From a virus: 21,310 nucleotides of DNA. Where the stretch lies: positions 1 to 21,310 of the IMG/VR virus record IMGVR_UViG_3300032116_001521; one strand, 5' to 3'. How positions within the stretch are numbered: the first letter of the stretch is position 1; every line of letters begins with the position of its first letter. A model generated the notes under the pieces. The model saw only the letters and a list, made by a program, of their open reading frames with translations. It searched no databases and was not told where the DNA came from. Positions 8,150 to 16,269 of the stretch are shown in pieces. Position numbers and translations under genes: made by a program.

Positions 8150-10459
8150 TTATATTGGATAATCTGCGTCGGCTACAAAGTGATAATAGATTTTATCATA
8201 TGGTACATTTCCAGCAACAGCACTAATTCTAACACTATTTATTCTTGCAGTTGCAGTTATTCTATCTCCAGATGTGTAAGTTCTCTCAGCACCGCCATAT
8301 CCATATGTTCCATTACATAATATCAATTCTCTATTTGCTGTTTTATTATAGGCTTCCGATGAAGATCCCGAATATGGAGAATAAATTGTTACGCTTGGAG
8401 TTGTGCGCATCTCAATATTCAGCTCATGCACCTTCTCCGAATAATTTGGAATTGGAACCATAATTGGAGTTGACTCCGCAACATCAAATGTTGAAATCAT
8501 GGTGGGAGATCCAACTCTTTCAGATCTAGAATATGTTGAATAATAGAACTGCCTACAATATCTCAATTGCTCGTCATAGGTTTTGAAATTATGAGCCTGA
8601 ATATTTCCATCCACAGCTCCAGCATTTACAGAAGCAAGAGAGATGAAAACATTGGTTGCTATCGATTCCGAAGCAGCTCTTGCTTGAGTTATCAGTGGTA
8701 TTAAATCAAAACCAATTTCACAGTAATCATTTTCAATTGGTGTTGCTGAAGATGTCAAACCACTAATTGCAACATTAAAATCATATCTATCCCAGTTTGT
8801 TCCGAGACTTGCAGTTCCCAACACTTTATAATCCAATAGTGTAGTTCCAGCATATCTTGCAAGATAAACATTGACATCATTATATGAAGAGTGTGAAGTC
8901 TTACCATAAAATGATACTGCTAATTTTTTACCATCAAAGACTTTACAACCTGGAACAACATGCCCAACCATAACATGATTATAGCTTCCATATGATGGAT
9001 ATTCGTCGTTTATCAAACCTGGATATGTTATTCCAGTTGCACCAAGTGCTTTTACATCAATGTAGTAATTTGGATTACCTTCAATTTCATTTTGATAATC
9101 GGCAAATGATTGTCTAATTATATAATAATTTTTTGTAGATGAATCTCCACTTAGTCCATCGTGTCTTCTCCACAAGTCGGCAAAAACAACATTTCCAGTA
9201 GTTGTATATTGATTTTCTCTTCCAATTTCAGATCTTTGCCATACTTCAAAATTACCATTGACAAGCATATTATCGACAGTATTATCGACATATGTTGCTT
9301 CACCACTAGTGGATCTTAGTGATACATTACTCTGACCACCAACTGAACGAATATTAATAACAGCAGAATCTGAAGAATCATCATATATTGTTGCGATTGG
9401 GAGATATGTTCCAGGATCTCCACCAGTGTTTATCCATTGTGGATTTGCAGCTTTACTGGTTAAATCTAAACTATCTGTAAGATATATTCCACCATTTGTT
9501 TCAATGTCATACACATTTGTATATCCAGACAATTGAATTGTTAATATGGCATCACCACTGCCGTCTATAGTTTTATTAATTATAACACCAACAATATAAT
9601 TTAATTCATTGGTCAAGTTCATACTATGGAACCATCCACCATAGTTTACCCTATTTCCAGTTTCTAATGCCCCAGAAGCAGCATAAGATGGACTATAGGA
9701 GAAAATATCACCAACTTCGATATAATTAAATTCTGATGATGCATTGTAAGCAGAGTCAATGATTATTACTATTTGGTTTGAGCCACTAGATCCATAACTT
9801 GTTAAATCTGAATTTAAATAGTTTCCTCTATATGGTAGAATTATTGCCGCATTTCCAGAAAGACCAAGAAGAAGTGGCTTTGACACATAACCAGTTACTG
9901 CTGGCTCCTCATCGGTAATTTTTCCTTGATTGGTTGGATCTAAGAAATAGACACAACCAGCACTTAATCCTTTACCATAACTGGTTGTAAAATCGCCCTC
10001 GATTTTTCCAGCAACAGTTACAAAGGAATAAGTATTTCCAACAGAAGTTACTATACCCATAACCTCTGCATTCTCTGGATTGTTTGCTCTTGCTGCTGTA
10101 TATCCTATTACTGATCCACTTTGGTATACTCTTACTGGCATACCAAAAGTATATCCAGCACCAGCAGTCATTCCATAAATTTGAACATTTACAGAGCCAA
10201 CATTTACTTGTCCATTGAATGTTACAGTATTGTTGAATATTAATGGAGATTTTATAATTCCAGAAGTTCCACCAATTGAAAGAGTAAGCAAACCACTTGT
10301 ATCAGTGGTGGCTAGAATCCCATCACCACTTGTAGCACCATAAACCTTTAAAAGATTTAATTTACCGATGATATCGGTATTTTCTTTTAAAAACCAATCA
10401 TAAAAAGAATTCGTAGAATTTAATGTTGTTATGCTATATGTGTTTAATTCAACACCCAT
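8150..10459 (-). CDS. Tail fibre / receptor-binding protein (769 aa)
   Basis: Residues 1-97 are a probable attachment region with short GGT/GAT elements. Residues 98-212 and 245-372 look like two diverged copies of one beta-rich domain, the first with AEVMGIV, VYFLD and SKPLLLG motifs. Residues 397-615 match the jelly-roll type segment common in phage fibres, starting NMLVNGNFEVWQR and continuing to FADLWRR at 426-432. Near 631-642, QLRYCRQFYYST resembles the lCqRYY signature of such fibre ends, followed by MRTTPSV at 684-690. These signatures are known from many phage tail fibre C-termini that bind surface glycans; the ligand here is unknown. The start is supported by AGGAG 8 bases before ATG, and only 3 bases separate it from the previous gene. 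Confident as a fibre, less so on the ligand. Confidence 0.83.
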   Translation of the reverse strand: MGVELNTYSITTLNSTNSFYDWFLKENTDIIGKLNLLKVYGATSGDGILATTDTSGLLTLSIGGTSGIIKSPLIFNNTVTFNGQVNVGSVNVQIYGMTAGAGYTFGMPVRVYQSGSVIGYTAARANNPENAEVMGIVTSVGNTYSFVTVAGKIEGDFTTSYGKGLSAGCVYFLDPTNQGKITDEEPAVTGYVSKPLLLGLSGNAAIILPYRGNYLNSDLTSYGSSGSNQIVIIIDSAYNASSEFNYIEVGDIFSYSPSYAASGALETGNRVNYGGWFHSMNLTNELNYIVGVIINKTIDGSGDAILTIQLSGYTNVYDIETNGGIYLTDSLDLTSKAANPQWINTGGDPGTYLPIATIYDDSSDSAVINIRSVGGQSNVSLRSTSGEATYVDNTVDNMLVNGNFEVWQRSEIGRENQYTTTGNVVFADLWRRHDGLSGDSSTKNYYIIRQSFADYQNEIEGNPNYYIDVKALGATGITYPGLINDEYPSYGSYNHVMVGHVVPGCKVFDGKKLAVSFYGKTSHSSYNDVNVYLARYAGTTLLDYKVLGTASLGTNWDRYDFNVAISGLTSSATPIENDYCEIGFDLIPLITQARAASESIATNVFISLASVNAGAVDGNIQAHNFKTYDEQLRYCRQFYYSTYSRSERVGSPTMISTFDVAESTPIMVPIPNYSEKVHELNIEMRTTPSVTIYSPYSGSSSEAYNKTANRELILCNGTYGYGGAERTYTSGDRITATARINSVRISAVAGNVPYDKIYYHFVADADYPI
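9344..10168 (-). repeat. Tandem duplicated fibre domain (two diverged copies, coding)
   Basis: Residues 98-212 (bases 10168-9824) and 245-372 (bases 9727-9344) of the fibre share an order of motifs: an opening G-[DM] turn, a [IV]-x-G-[IV]-[IV] strand, a GxIYLT or GCVYFLD strand, and a closing AI-I or AVINIR strand. Identity by eye is low, so duplication is an inference. A third likely copy is the separate 156-residue gene downstream. Confidence 0.5.
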
Positions 10460-10462
10460 TTA

Positions 10463-11140
10463 TTATGCTCCTGAAAGTGGAATCCCGTTCATCCATTCAT
10501 ATCCATTGCTAGTTACTGTCAATATTGGTTTGATTGCTGTTAGATTTCCAGTATTTGTAAATTCAATAATTGAATTTTTAATTCTATAAGCACCTGGAGA
10601 ACTTGTATTTACAAATCCACCAGAATTATCAAATAATAATTGATCCTCAAAGGCAGAGATGTCCGACGAATCAATTGTTAAACCTATAAAAGTTCCAATT
10701 GTTGATGAATTTATTTGAATGGATAAGTCAAACTGTGTATTATTATGTACCCAGTAACATAAACCACTTGGGTGGGTATAATAATACCATCCAACTAAAA
10801 ATCTAATACCGCCAGATATAACTTGAACTTGTGCTGGATTCAAAGGTACAGCACCGTTCCATAGTATGGATTCTACAGTTTCATCTGGATTGGCCTGTAA
10901 ATATGAAGCTAGTACTGGAGTCCAGAAAGAAAACATATAATTTGATAATGTTAAATTTTTCTGAAAATTATCTTGAATTTCATTCAATTCAGCTGCTTGA
11001 ACAGCCATTCCAGGTGTAAAACCAATTAAAATATAATTTTTATCTAGTTTTTCAAATTCAGTGAATCTAGAATAATATGGTTCTCTTCCTAAAGATGTTT
11101 TTTGTGTTCCTGTTACTTGTCCGAAATAAGTAGTAGCCAT
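10463..11140 (-). CDS. Baseplate/fibre-linking protein with PGxxVQAxELNxIQ motif (225 aa)
   Basis: Residues 34-60 contain KNYILIGFTPGMAVQAAELN followed by EIQDNFQ. This resembles the short N-terminal signature of phage proteins of the DUF4815-like group, where an F-x-PG-x-x-VQA-x-ELN segment opens proteins that sit between baseplate and fibres. The rest (about 70-225) has no motif I recognise and looks beta-rich, with aromatic residues around 117-130 (WYYYTHPSGLCYWV). It begins with a one-base overlap (TAATG) after the gp8-like gene, and the fibre follows 3 bases later. I infer a role in seating the fibre on the wedge, comparable in position to T4 gp9/gp10, without claiming homology to them. 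A purine-rich GAGAAA precedes the ATG. Confidence 0.65.
   Translation of the reverse strand: MATTYFGQVTGTQKTSLGREPYYSRFTEFEKLDKNYILIGFTPGMAVQAAELNEIQDNFQKNLTLSNYMFSFWTPVLASYLQANPDETVESILWNGAVPLNPAQVQVISGGIRFLVGWYYYTHPSGLCYWVHNNTQFDLSIQINSSTIGTFIGLTIDSSDISAFEDQLLFDNSGGFVNTSSPGAYRIKNSIIEFTNTGNLTAIKPILTVTSNGYEWMNGIPLSGA
10468..10472 (-). promoter_or_regulatory. Ribosome binding site (AGGAG)
   Basis: AGGAG on the minus strand lies 8 bases before the ATG at 10459, inside the last codons of the upstream gene. It is the strongest Shine-Dalgarno in the window and fixes the fibre start. Confidence 0.75.
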
Positions 11141-12942
11141 TAAATTTCTCTTATTATATTTATTCTAATTATTCTAGATAAATTTCCATTAGTATCTGCA
11201 ATTTTTATATTTGCTGGAGTTTTTACAACTTGTAGAACTTTTCCGCTATATTGTTTTAGATCTGGTTCTTTAATTATTCTATTGATGAAAAACTTCTCAT
11301 TATCAGTATCAATTACATATTGGGAATTCAAAACATTTTCATGATTACTTCCAATCAATGTAACAAATGATTCTTCAGATGTTGGTGTTGCATCTGTTGT
11401 TATATTTGCGGAAACAATGGTGGTTGGTGATGGTGGTATAGTTGGAACTAAGGCTGCTAATTGGGTTAGATCTGTTTGATCTGCAATCGTTGGAACATAA
11501 ACTTTTCCAGTTACTGGTGCTTTAGTAATAGTACCAGTTCCTATATCATCCTCATAAATAACTGCTGCTTCTATAGAATTAGATGCAATTTTTGTAACAT
11601 TTGGGGGCAACTCAGATCCAGATACGATATAATCGCCAGATGGAAGTTTTTGTAGTGGATTGGACACCAATCCATATAAATTGAATTCTGTTGGATATGG
11701 GACTCCAGCCAGATCTAGTTCCTGAATTTCTATTCTAGAATCGATTAAAACATTTTTACATTCCAATACATCGTATGGGTCAACATTTAAACCATCAATA
11801 ATATCAAGATTTAGTTCTATACTTGATAAAATTTGTGATTTTATATTTGATGCAAAAATATTAGATGAAATATCTAAAATTATATCTTTATAATCTTTAC
11901 CGTTCTCAATAACTTCAATTCCATTAATTATAAATTTTCCATTTATATTTCTATAAGTTTTTAATCTTATTCTTGCCCCAGATCCAGTTAAGGAAATAAC
12001 TGTAAATTCTGGATTTTCTTGATTTACAACAAGTTGACTTAATGGTATATCGCTTAAATTAAGCGATGCAGATATTATAGCACCATCGTCTGGACCATTA
12101 TTTGCTATCTCATATAATGCATAGAATGCAGAGGATGATGGAATTCTATTGTCAGCTATTAATTGCCCTATCTCATCAAATTTATCTAAAATTGATATAT
12201 TTTCTACTATATCTCCAGTGCTTCCATAAAAAACTGGCTGTAGTGTGTTATTTTCATCAAAAAGATAATAACACTCACCACAAGAAGATTCTACAGTTTT
12301 ATATCTTTCACCCTTGATATAATCCTCAAATGTTCCACCAGTAATTGCTATTTTTTTGTTATCTTTGAAATACAGAGAACAATAACCACTAGTATCAATT
12401 GAGTCGTCGCAGAAACTTTCAATATTTTGCTGCTCTGTACTGAATGAGGAAAGTTTAAAATCTTCAAATGAAATAATTGGAATCCAATTAGTTTTAACAA
12501 ATCTTAAATAGTCTCCAGTTATTCTATAAACTGGCAACCAGGTATACCCATCTGGATATTTTTTTATTCCATAGGCATGATTTGGAATATATGTTGAGGC
12601 AATTGTTCCAGATAGATCTTTTCTATTGAATTCATTATTTGATAAACAAATATAAACATTTCCATTTTCTTTATTCCAAACATAGAAATCAGAATTTGAT
12701 GTAGAAAATGCTTTCCATGGATAATAAACACCGCCACTTTTCCATGTTATATTTGGTATGACTCCAACAGCATCATTTCTAGTGACTCTCTTTGAAAAAA
12801 TTGAATTATTCCATAAATCTATACCAGCCTCATTGCTACCAGTTTCAATATAGTTGTCAGTTTTTCCTATAAGAAAATGAAGATTTTCTGTTTTTCCTAT
12901 ACTAGATAAATATTTTTTAATGTCTTTTTGTTTTTTTGCCAT
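11140..12942 (-). CDS. gp8: gp8-type baseplate wedge protein, extended (600 aa)
   Basis: T4 gp8 is a wedge subunit that bridges the gp7 and gp10 layers. Here residues 22-31 (HFLIGKTDNY), a conserved KR-x-x-R/D segment near 51-57, ITWKSGGVYY near 65-74, NVYICLSNN at 95-103 and DGYTWLPVYRI at 131-141 follow the order typical of gp8-like proteins. FNLYGLVSNPL at 420-430 resembles their later conserved segment. At 600 residues it is almost twice the length of T4 gp8 (334), with extra sequence in the middle and at the C-terminus. I choose the ATG at 12942 (MAKKQK), which has CGGAT just upstream and does not overlap the previous gene. An in-frame ATG at 12972 would add 10 residues and overlap that gene by 19 bases. 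A CGEC pair occurs at 221-224. Confidence 0.72.
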   Translation of the reverse strand: MAKKQKDIKKYLSSIGKTENLHFLIGKTDNYIETGSNEAGIDLWNNSIFSKRVTRNDAVGVIPNITWKSGGVYYPWKAFSTSNSDFYVWNKENGNVYICLSNNEFNRKDLSGTIASTYIPNHAYGIKKYPDGYTWLPVYRITGDYLRFVKTNWIPIISFEDFKLSSFSTEQQNIESFCDDSIDTSGYCSLYFKDNKKIAITGGTFEDYIKGERYKTVESSCGECYYLFDENNTLQPVFYGSTGDIVENISILDKFDEIGQLIADNRIPSSSAFYALYEIANNGPDDGAIISASLNLSDIPLSQLVVNQENPEFTVISLTGSGARIRLKTYRNINGKFIINGIEVIENGKDYKDIILDISSNIFASNIKSQILSSIELNLDIIDGLNVDPYDVLECKNVLIDSRIEIQELDLAGVPYPTEFNLYGLVSNPLQKLPSGDYIVSGSELPPNVTKIASNSIEAAVIYEDDIGTGTITKAPVTGKVYVPTIADQTDLTQLAALVPTIPPSPTTIVSANITTDATPTSEESFVTLIGSNHENVLNSQYVIDTDNEKFFINRIIKEPDLKQYSGKVLQVVKTPANIKIADTNGNLSRIIRINIIREI

Positions 12943-12953
12943 TTTTATATCCG

Positions 12954-14153
12954 TTATGATGCAGGGCCGCAATTGTCACAACTCAATATTTCATTTGGGC
13001 TGGTAAAACCAGAATCATAGCATAAAGTTAAAAATTCTTGAATATTTATATCTAGGAATGTATTGGCTGAAAATGTTTGCGCCCAAGTTGGAAATAGATG
13101 AGTTGGGCCAGTAAATCCAGAATAAGAAACACCATCGCAACCAACACAGAAAGTTAATCCAGAATAACTAAAACCATTAACCGATCCTAGATTTGGATAG
13201 GTTGATCCTAAAACATATGGTGAGTAATTTTTCAATAGTGGATATTCACAAACGAATAAATCTTCATCACTTGGCGCATTTGGGATATAATCTGAAAGTT
13301 GTTTTCCAAATATTAACTTAATTCCTGCTGGATGATTTGATTTTCTATACAGATTTTCTAAATCATTATTATTTGAATAATTTGGACCAGCATATAAGAT
13401 ATAAGAAAAATCATGAAACCAATCCGAATCCTGCAATTTACTTCCATTTAAATAGCTACCAGCTAAATCTCCGCGAGTTAGATAATCTCCAGTAATTCCA
13501 GTTGTGATATTGAAGTTAAAGTTTGGAGAATAAAATCTACCACCATTTAATCTTAGTATTTTTTCCTTTGGAATTTCTATTTGTATATCTTCTTCATCTA
13601 TTAAAAACAAAGTTGTTAATAGTTTTCTAGCTGCTTCTTCTGAACCTTTTCTATGATAAAAATTCTTTCTTATACCTATTAAAAAATTCTCTAATTGATT
13701 TCTAGCAACATTCAAATCAGTAGTAAATAAATCATCAAATGATCCAGCATACATTTTGTAGATATTTTGAATCAAATTTGATTTAGTTTTTCTAATATCA
13801 ATTAGATCAAGTAAATTTCTAGATAGTGAATAATTTGCCCCACTAGGTGAATCACAATAAAGCCAATCATAGTATTTTTGTAAAAAATCATATATTGTTA
13901 ATGTTGATTGTAATTGACCAGCTCTATTATTTTTTTCTACTATAACCCAATTTGGAATAAATTTTGTAATATCAAACAGTGTTCCACAATTCTCAGCTGA
14001 ATTAAAATTGAAACCTGTAGATAAGGATTGACCCAATTCAAAATTATCAGATTCGCTTGAAATTGTATCAATCTCATTTGATATTAAAGTAACAAGCGCA
14101 TTTATAGCGTGATTGTTATTTGTTATTCCAGCATATGGGATAAATGGTATCAT
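12954..14153 (-). CDS. gp7/gpI-type baseplate wedge protein (399 aa)
   Basis: It starts with an ATGA overlap at the gp6 stop, indicating coupled translation. Residues 88-98 (YDFLQKYYDWL) and 165-183 (FYHRKGSEEAARKLLTTLF) fit the yyxWL and FYxxKGxExx signatures of a myophage wedge family. P2 gpI, Mu gp48 and part of T4 gp7 carry a related segment. Residues 246-283 (FHDFSYILYAG, then HPAGIKLIFG) fit the second signature of the T4-like marine-phage members. Position directly after gp6 and before gp8 agrees with a gp7 role in the wedge. It is far shorter than T4 gp7 (1032 residues). The C-terminal third is Gly/Ser/aromatic rich with CVGC at 336-339 and ends CDNCGPAS, paired cysteines not typical of the family. 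Wedge role likely; the exact gp7 equivalence is inferred. Confidence 0.72.
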   Translation of the reverse strand: MIPFIPYAGITNNNHAINALVTLISNEIDTISSESDNFELGQSLSTGFNFNSAENCGTLFDITKFIPNWVIVEKNNRAGQLQSTLTIYDFLQKYYDWLYCDSPSGANYSLSRNLLDLIDIRKTKSNLIQNIYKMYAGSFDDLFTTDLNVARNQLENFLIGIRKNFYHRKGSEEAARKLLTTLFLIDEEDIQIEIPKEKILRLNGGRFYSPNFNFNITTGITGDYLTRGDLAGSYLNGSKLQDSDWFHDFSYILYAGPNYSNNNDLENLYRKSNHPAGIKLIFGKQLSDYIPNAPSDEDLFVCEYPLLKNYSPYVLGSTYPNLGSVNGFSYSGLTFCVGCDGVSYSGFTGPTHLFPTWAQTFSANTFLDINIQEFLTLCYDSGFTSPNEILSCDNCGPAS

Positions 14154-15871
14154 ATAAGTTCAACTCTGTCTGGAGCTATTGTATATTTAATATTAGATGA
14201 TGATTTGAAAAAATTATTTTTAAAATTAAAGAATAAATTTACAGGAGAGTTTGATATATTGTATAATTCCAAAATTCCAGAAGCTATATTAATTCTTCCA
14301 TAATTTTTTGAAGCATCGTATGCAGTAGTTGATGGATATTGTATAAATGTTCTTAAATCTATAAATCCATCAATCGCTTGATTTGTTGCTTTAAAAACTC
14401 TCAGATATACTGTTTGTGAAAATTTATCTTGAAAATTATTTGAAATTGTATTTAAACCTTCATTTATTTCAATTTCATTGTTGTCAAAATTTAAAATTGT
14501 TGAAGCTATGTTTGGCGTAACGATTCCACTAAATTTAATTTTTAATGTCGCTGAATTTATTGGAAAAACACTAATTAAAGCATCTTCAACTCCTCTAAGA
14601 TCAATATTATATTGATTCGTATAAGAATAATTTTGTACTAAATAATCTCTTATATTTTTTATTAGTGTATTTTTTTCTTGTTGTGTTAAATTTGAATTTG
14701 TTGGAACAAATTTAACATCATAACTGATTAATCTTGATTCACTCTCAACAAATTCAGGCAATATAGACAAAGTACATTTAGTTTTTAAATAAGCAACAAG
14801 ATCTAGTATATCTTCTCTTGGTAAAATGTCAGTGGTAACAAATACTCTACCATATTTTGGTGGGAAAAATTCTTCACCACCAAATGCATTGAAGTTAGAT
14901 TTAGTAACATTATATCCTTTAGATTTTAAATATTCGGAAGAAATTGCTAAAAAATCATCTTTAGTCACAGCTCTATTTTGTGCTGCAAAGAATTTTGGAG
15001 CTATAAATTTGTAATATGATAAATCTGGAGAATCTAATCCACCAGAAGAACCAGAAATAACTTCAATTGCACTATATGTTAGTTCTGTTGTTGAGAATGA
15101 TACTATATTATTTCCAGCAGATCCAGAAGACACCAAATAACTTATACGAATTCTATAATCTTCTTCTATTTTATTGCCTAAAGTATTTTCTTTTCCAAAT
15201 TGAATTTCAAAACCAGTATCGAATCTTTCAACAAAATATATTGTTTGACTTAGATTCTCTGTACTATCACCAATATTATCAAGTTCAGTCCATAGTCTCC
15301 ATACACCATCACCAACATCTACTTCAACTGTAAGAGTATTAATATCAACATTGGAATCGCCTATGAAATAACTTTGATTTTCAAAATCAAATGCTGATGT
15401 AATATCTTTTTCTTTTACTAATTGCCTTGCTTGATACAATTTAATATTTGTTATAAACTCGCTACCAGATTCTGCTTCAACATAATCTTCAAGGGTATAA
15501 AATGAATAATTTATACCAGTTGAGGATGTTCCAGTAAATCTTGTATATTTTGGTATCGCCACAACACCACCAATTTGTATTATAGCCATTGCGGAAGTTT
15601 TAGTGGGTATCTTAACACCTAAAGGTTTTAGTAGAGATACCACAGATTCTTCTCTCTGTGCTGAATCTAAAAACATTTCATTTGCTAAGACATTTGAATA
15701 CATAGCATAATAAAGAGTATTGTATGCCAGTAAGCTAACAACACTGTTCATGACTGAACCAGCATAATTAAAATCTTTTATCTCATCTTGATTTTGTAGA
15801 TAATTTAGTAGATTTCTTTTTATTTCAATATAATCTAAACTACCCAAATTGATTTCGTTATTATTTGCCAT
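14150..15871 (-). CDS. gp6: gp6 baseplate wedge protein (gpJ-like)
   Basis: gp6 forms the continuous ring of wedge subunits around the baseplate hub; it belongs to the Baseplate J family. Residues 35-92 carry the hallmark sequence: NYAGSVMNSVVSLLAYNT, then ANEMFLDSA and SVVSLLKPLGVKIP. Residues about 290-320 (FIAPKFFAAQNRAVTKDDF) show the second conserved segment with the AV-T-DDF motif, followed by a YGRVFVT strand near 341-347. At 573 residues it is somewhat shorter than T4 gp6 (660). It overlaps the gp25 stop by one base (TAATG) and the next gene by four bases (ATGA), so gp25, gp6 and the gp7-type protein are almost certainly co-translated. No cysteines are seen, unlike several neighbours. 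High confidence. Confidence 0.93.
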   Translation of the reverse strand: MANNNEINLGSLDYIEIKRNLLNYLQNQDEIKDFNYAGSVMNSVVSLLAYNTLYYAMYSNVLANEMFLDSAQREESVVSLLKPLGVKIPTKTSAMAIIQIGGVVAIPKYTRFTGTSSTGINYSFYTLEDYVEAESGSEFITNIKLYQARQLVKEKDITSAFDFENQSYFIGDSNVDINTLTVEVDVGDGVWRLWTELDNIGDSTENLSQTIYFVERFDTGFEIQFGKENTLGNKIEEDYRIRISYLVSSGSAGNNIVSFSTTELTYSAIEVISGSSGGLDSPDLSYYKFIAPKFFAAQNRAVTKDDFLAISSEYLKSKGYNVTKSNFNAFGGEEFFPPKYGRVFVTTDILPREDILDLVAYLKTKCTLSILPEFVESESRLISYDVKFVPTNSNLTQQEKNTLIKNIRDYLVQNYSYTNQYNIDLRGVEDALISVFPINSATLKIKFSGIVTPNIASTILNFDNNEIEINEGLNTISNNFQDKFSQTVYLRVFKATNQAIDGFIDLRTFIQYPSTTAYDASKNYGRINIASGILELYNISNSPVNLFFNFKNNFFKSSSNIKYTIAPDRVELI

Positions 15872-16254
15872 TATCTGGTTCTTTCTAATACCATGGTTAT
15901 TCTACCAGGTTGATTGATATTTGGAATAAAATAATTTATATCCACATCTAGTGTTTTGTCTTTATATTCGTATTTTATTGCTACATCTCTGGCTCTTGGT
16001 TCAAATAATACTACATTGTATGTAATATTTACTCCGAGATTAAATTCATCGCTGTCTGGATTTTCAAATATATTTGAGGAAGTTGGAGTTCCAAAATTAA
16101 ATTCAAAAGGTCTTTCTCCATTATTTGTCAATATAATGTTTCTAATAGACTCCTGTATAGCATTGCCATCCTTTTTTAGAGGCATATCCTTATCGAACGG
16201 ATTTGGTTCGATAAACATTGGAATGTCTGAGTAAACATTTTTTACTAGTTTCAT
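15871..16254 (-). CDS. gp25: gp25 baseplate wedge / sheath initiator
   Basis: gp25 joins the wedge core to the first ring of tail sheath and starts sheath assembly. The protein is 127 residues against 132 in T4. It shows the family core: LTNNGERPFEFNFGT at 42-56, and LFEPRARDV at 83-91 containing the EPR motif shared by GPW_gp25 proteins of contractile phages and type VI secretion. It ends in a beta strand, ITMVLERTR. The gene lies 15 bases after the hub-like gene and its stop overlaps the gp6 start. The leader is AATAAATAAAAAT with no Shine-Dalgarno, so initiation may rely on an unstructured A/T leader. Very high confidence. Confidence 0.95.
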   Translation of the reverse strand: MKLVKNVYSDIPMFIEPNPFDKDMPLKKDGNAIQESIRNIILTNNGERPFEFNFGTPTSSNIFENPDSDEFNLGVNITYNVVLFEPRARDVAIKYEYKDKTLDVDINYFIPNINQPGRITMVLERTR

Positions 16255-16269
16255 ATTTTTATTTATTAA

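Noticed and set aside
12943-12972. Upstream ATG at 12972 as start of the gp8-type gene
   Set aside because: It would overlap the previous gene by 19 bases, and its ten extra residues are just the frame-shifted end of that gene. The ATG at 12942 has CGGAT upstream and fits the 11-base gap.
13033-13040. Exact TATAAATA on the minus strand about 90 bases before the gp8-type start
   Set aside because: It is inside coding sequence (reading DIN) and such 8-mers are expected by chance several times in DNA this AT-rich, so I do not call a promoter.
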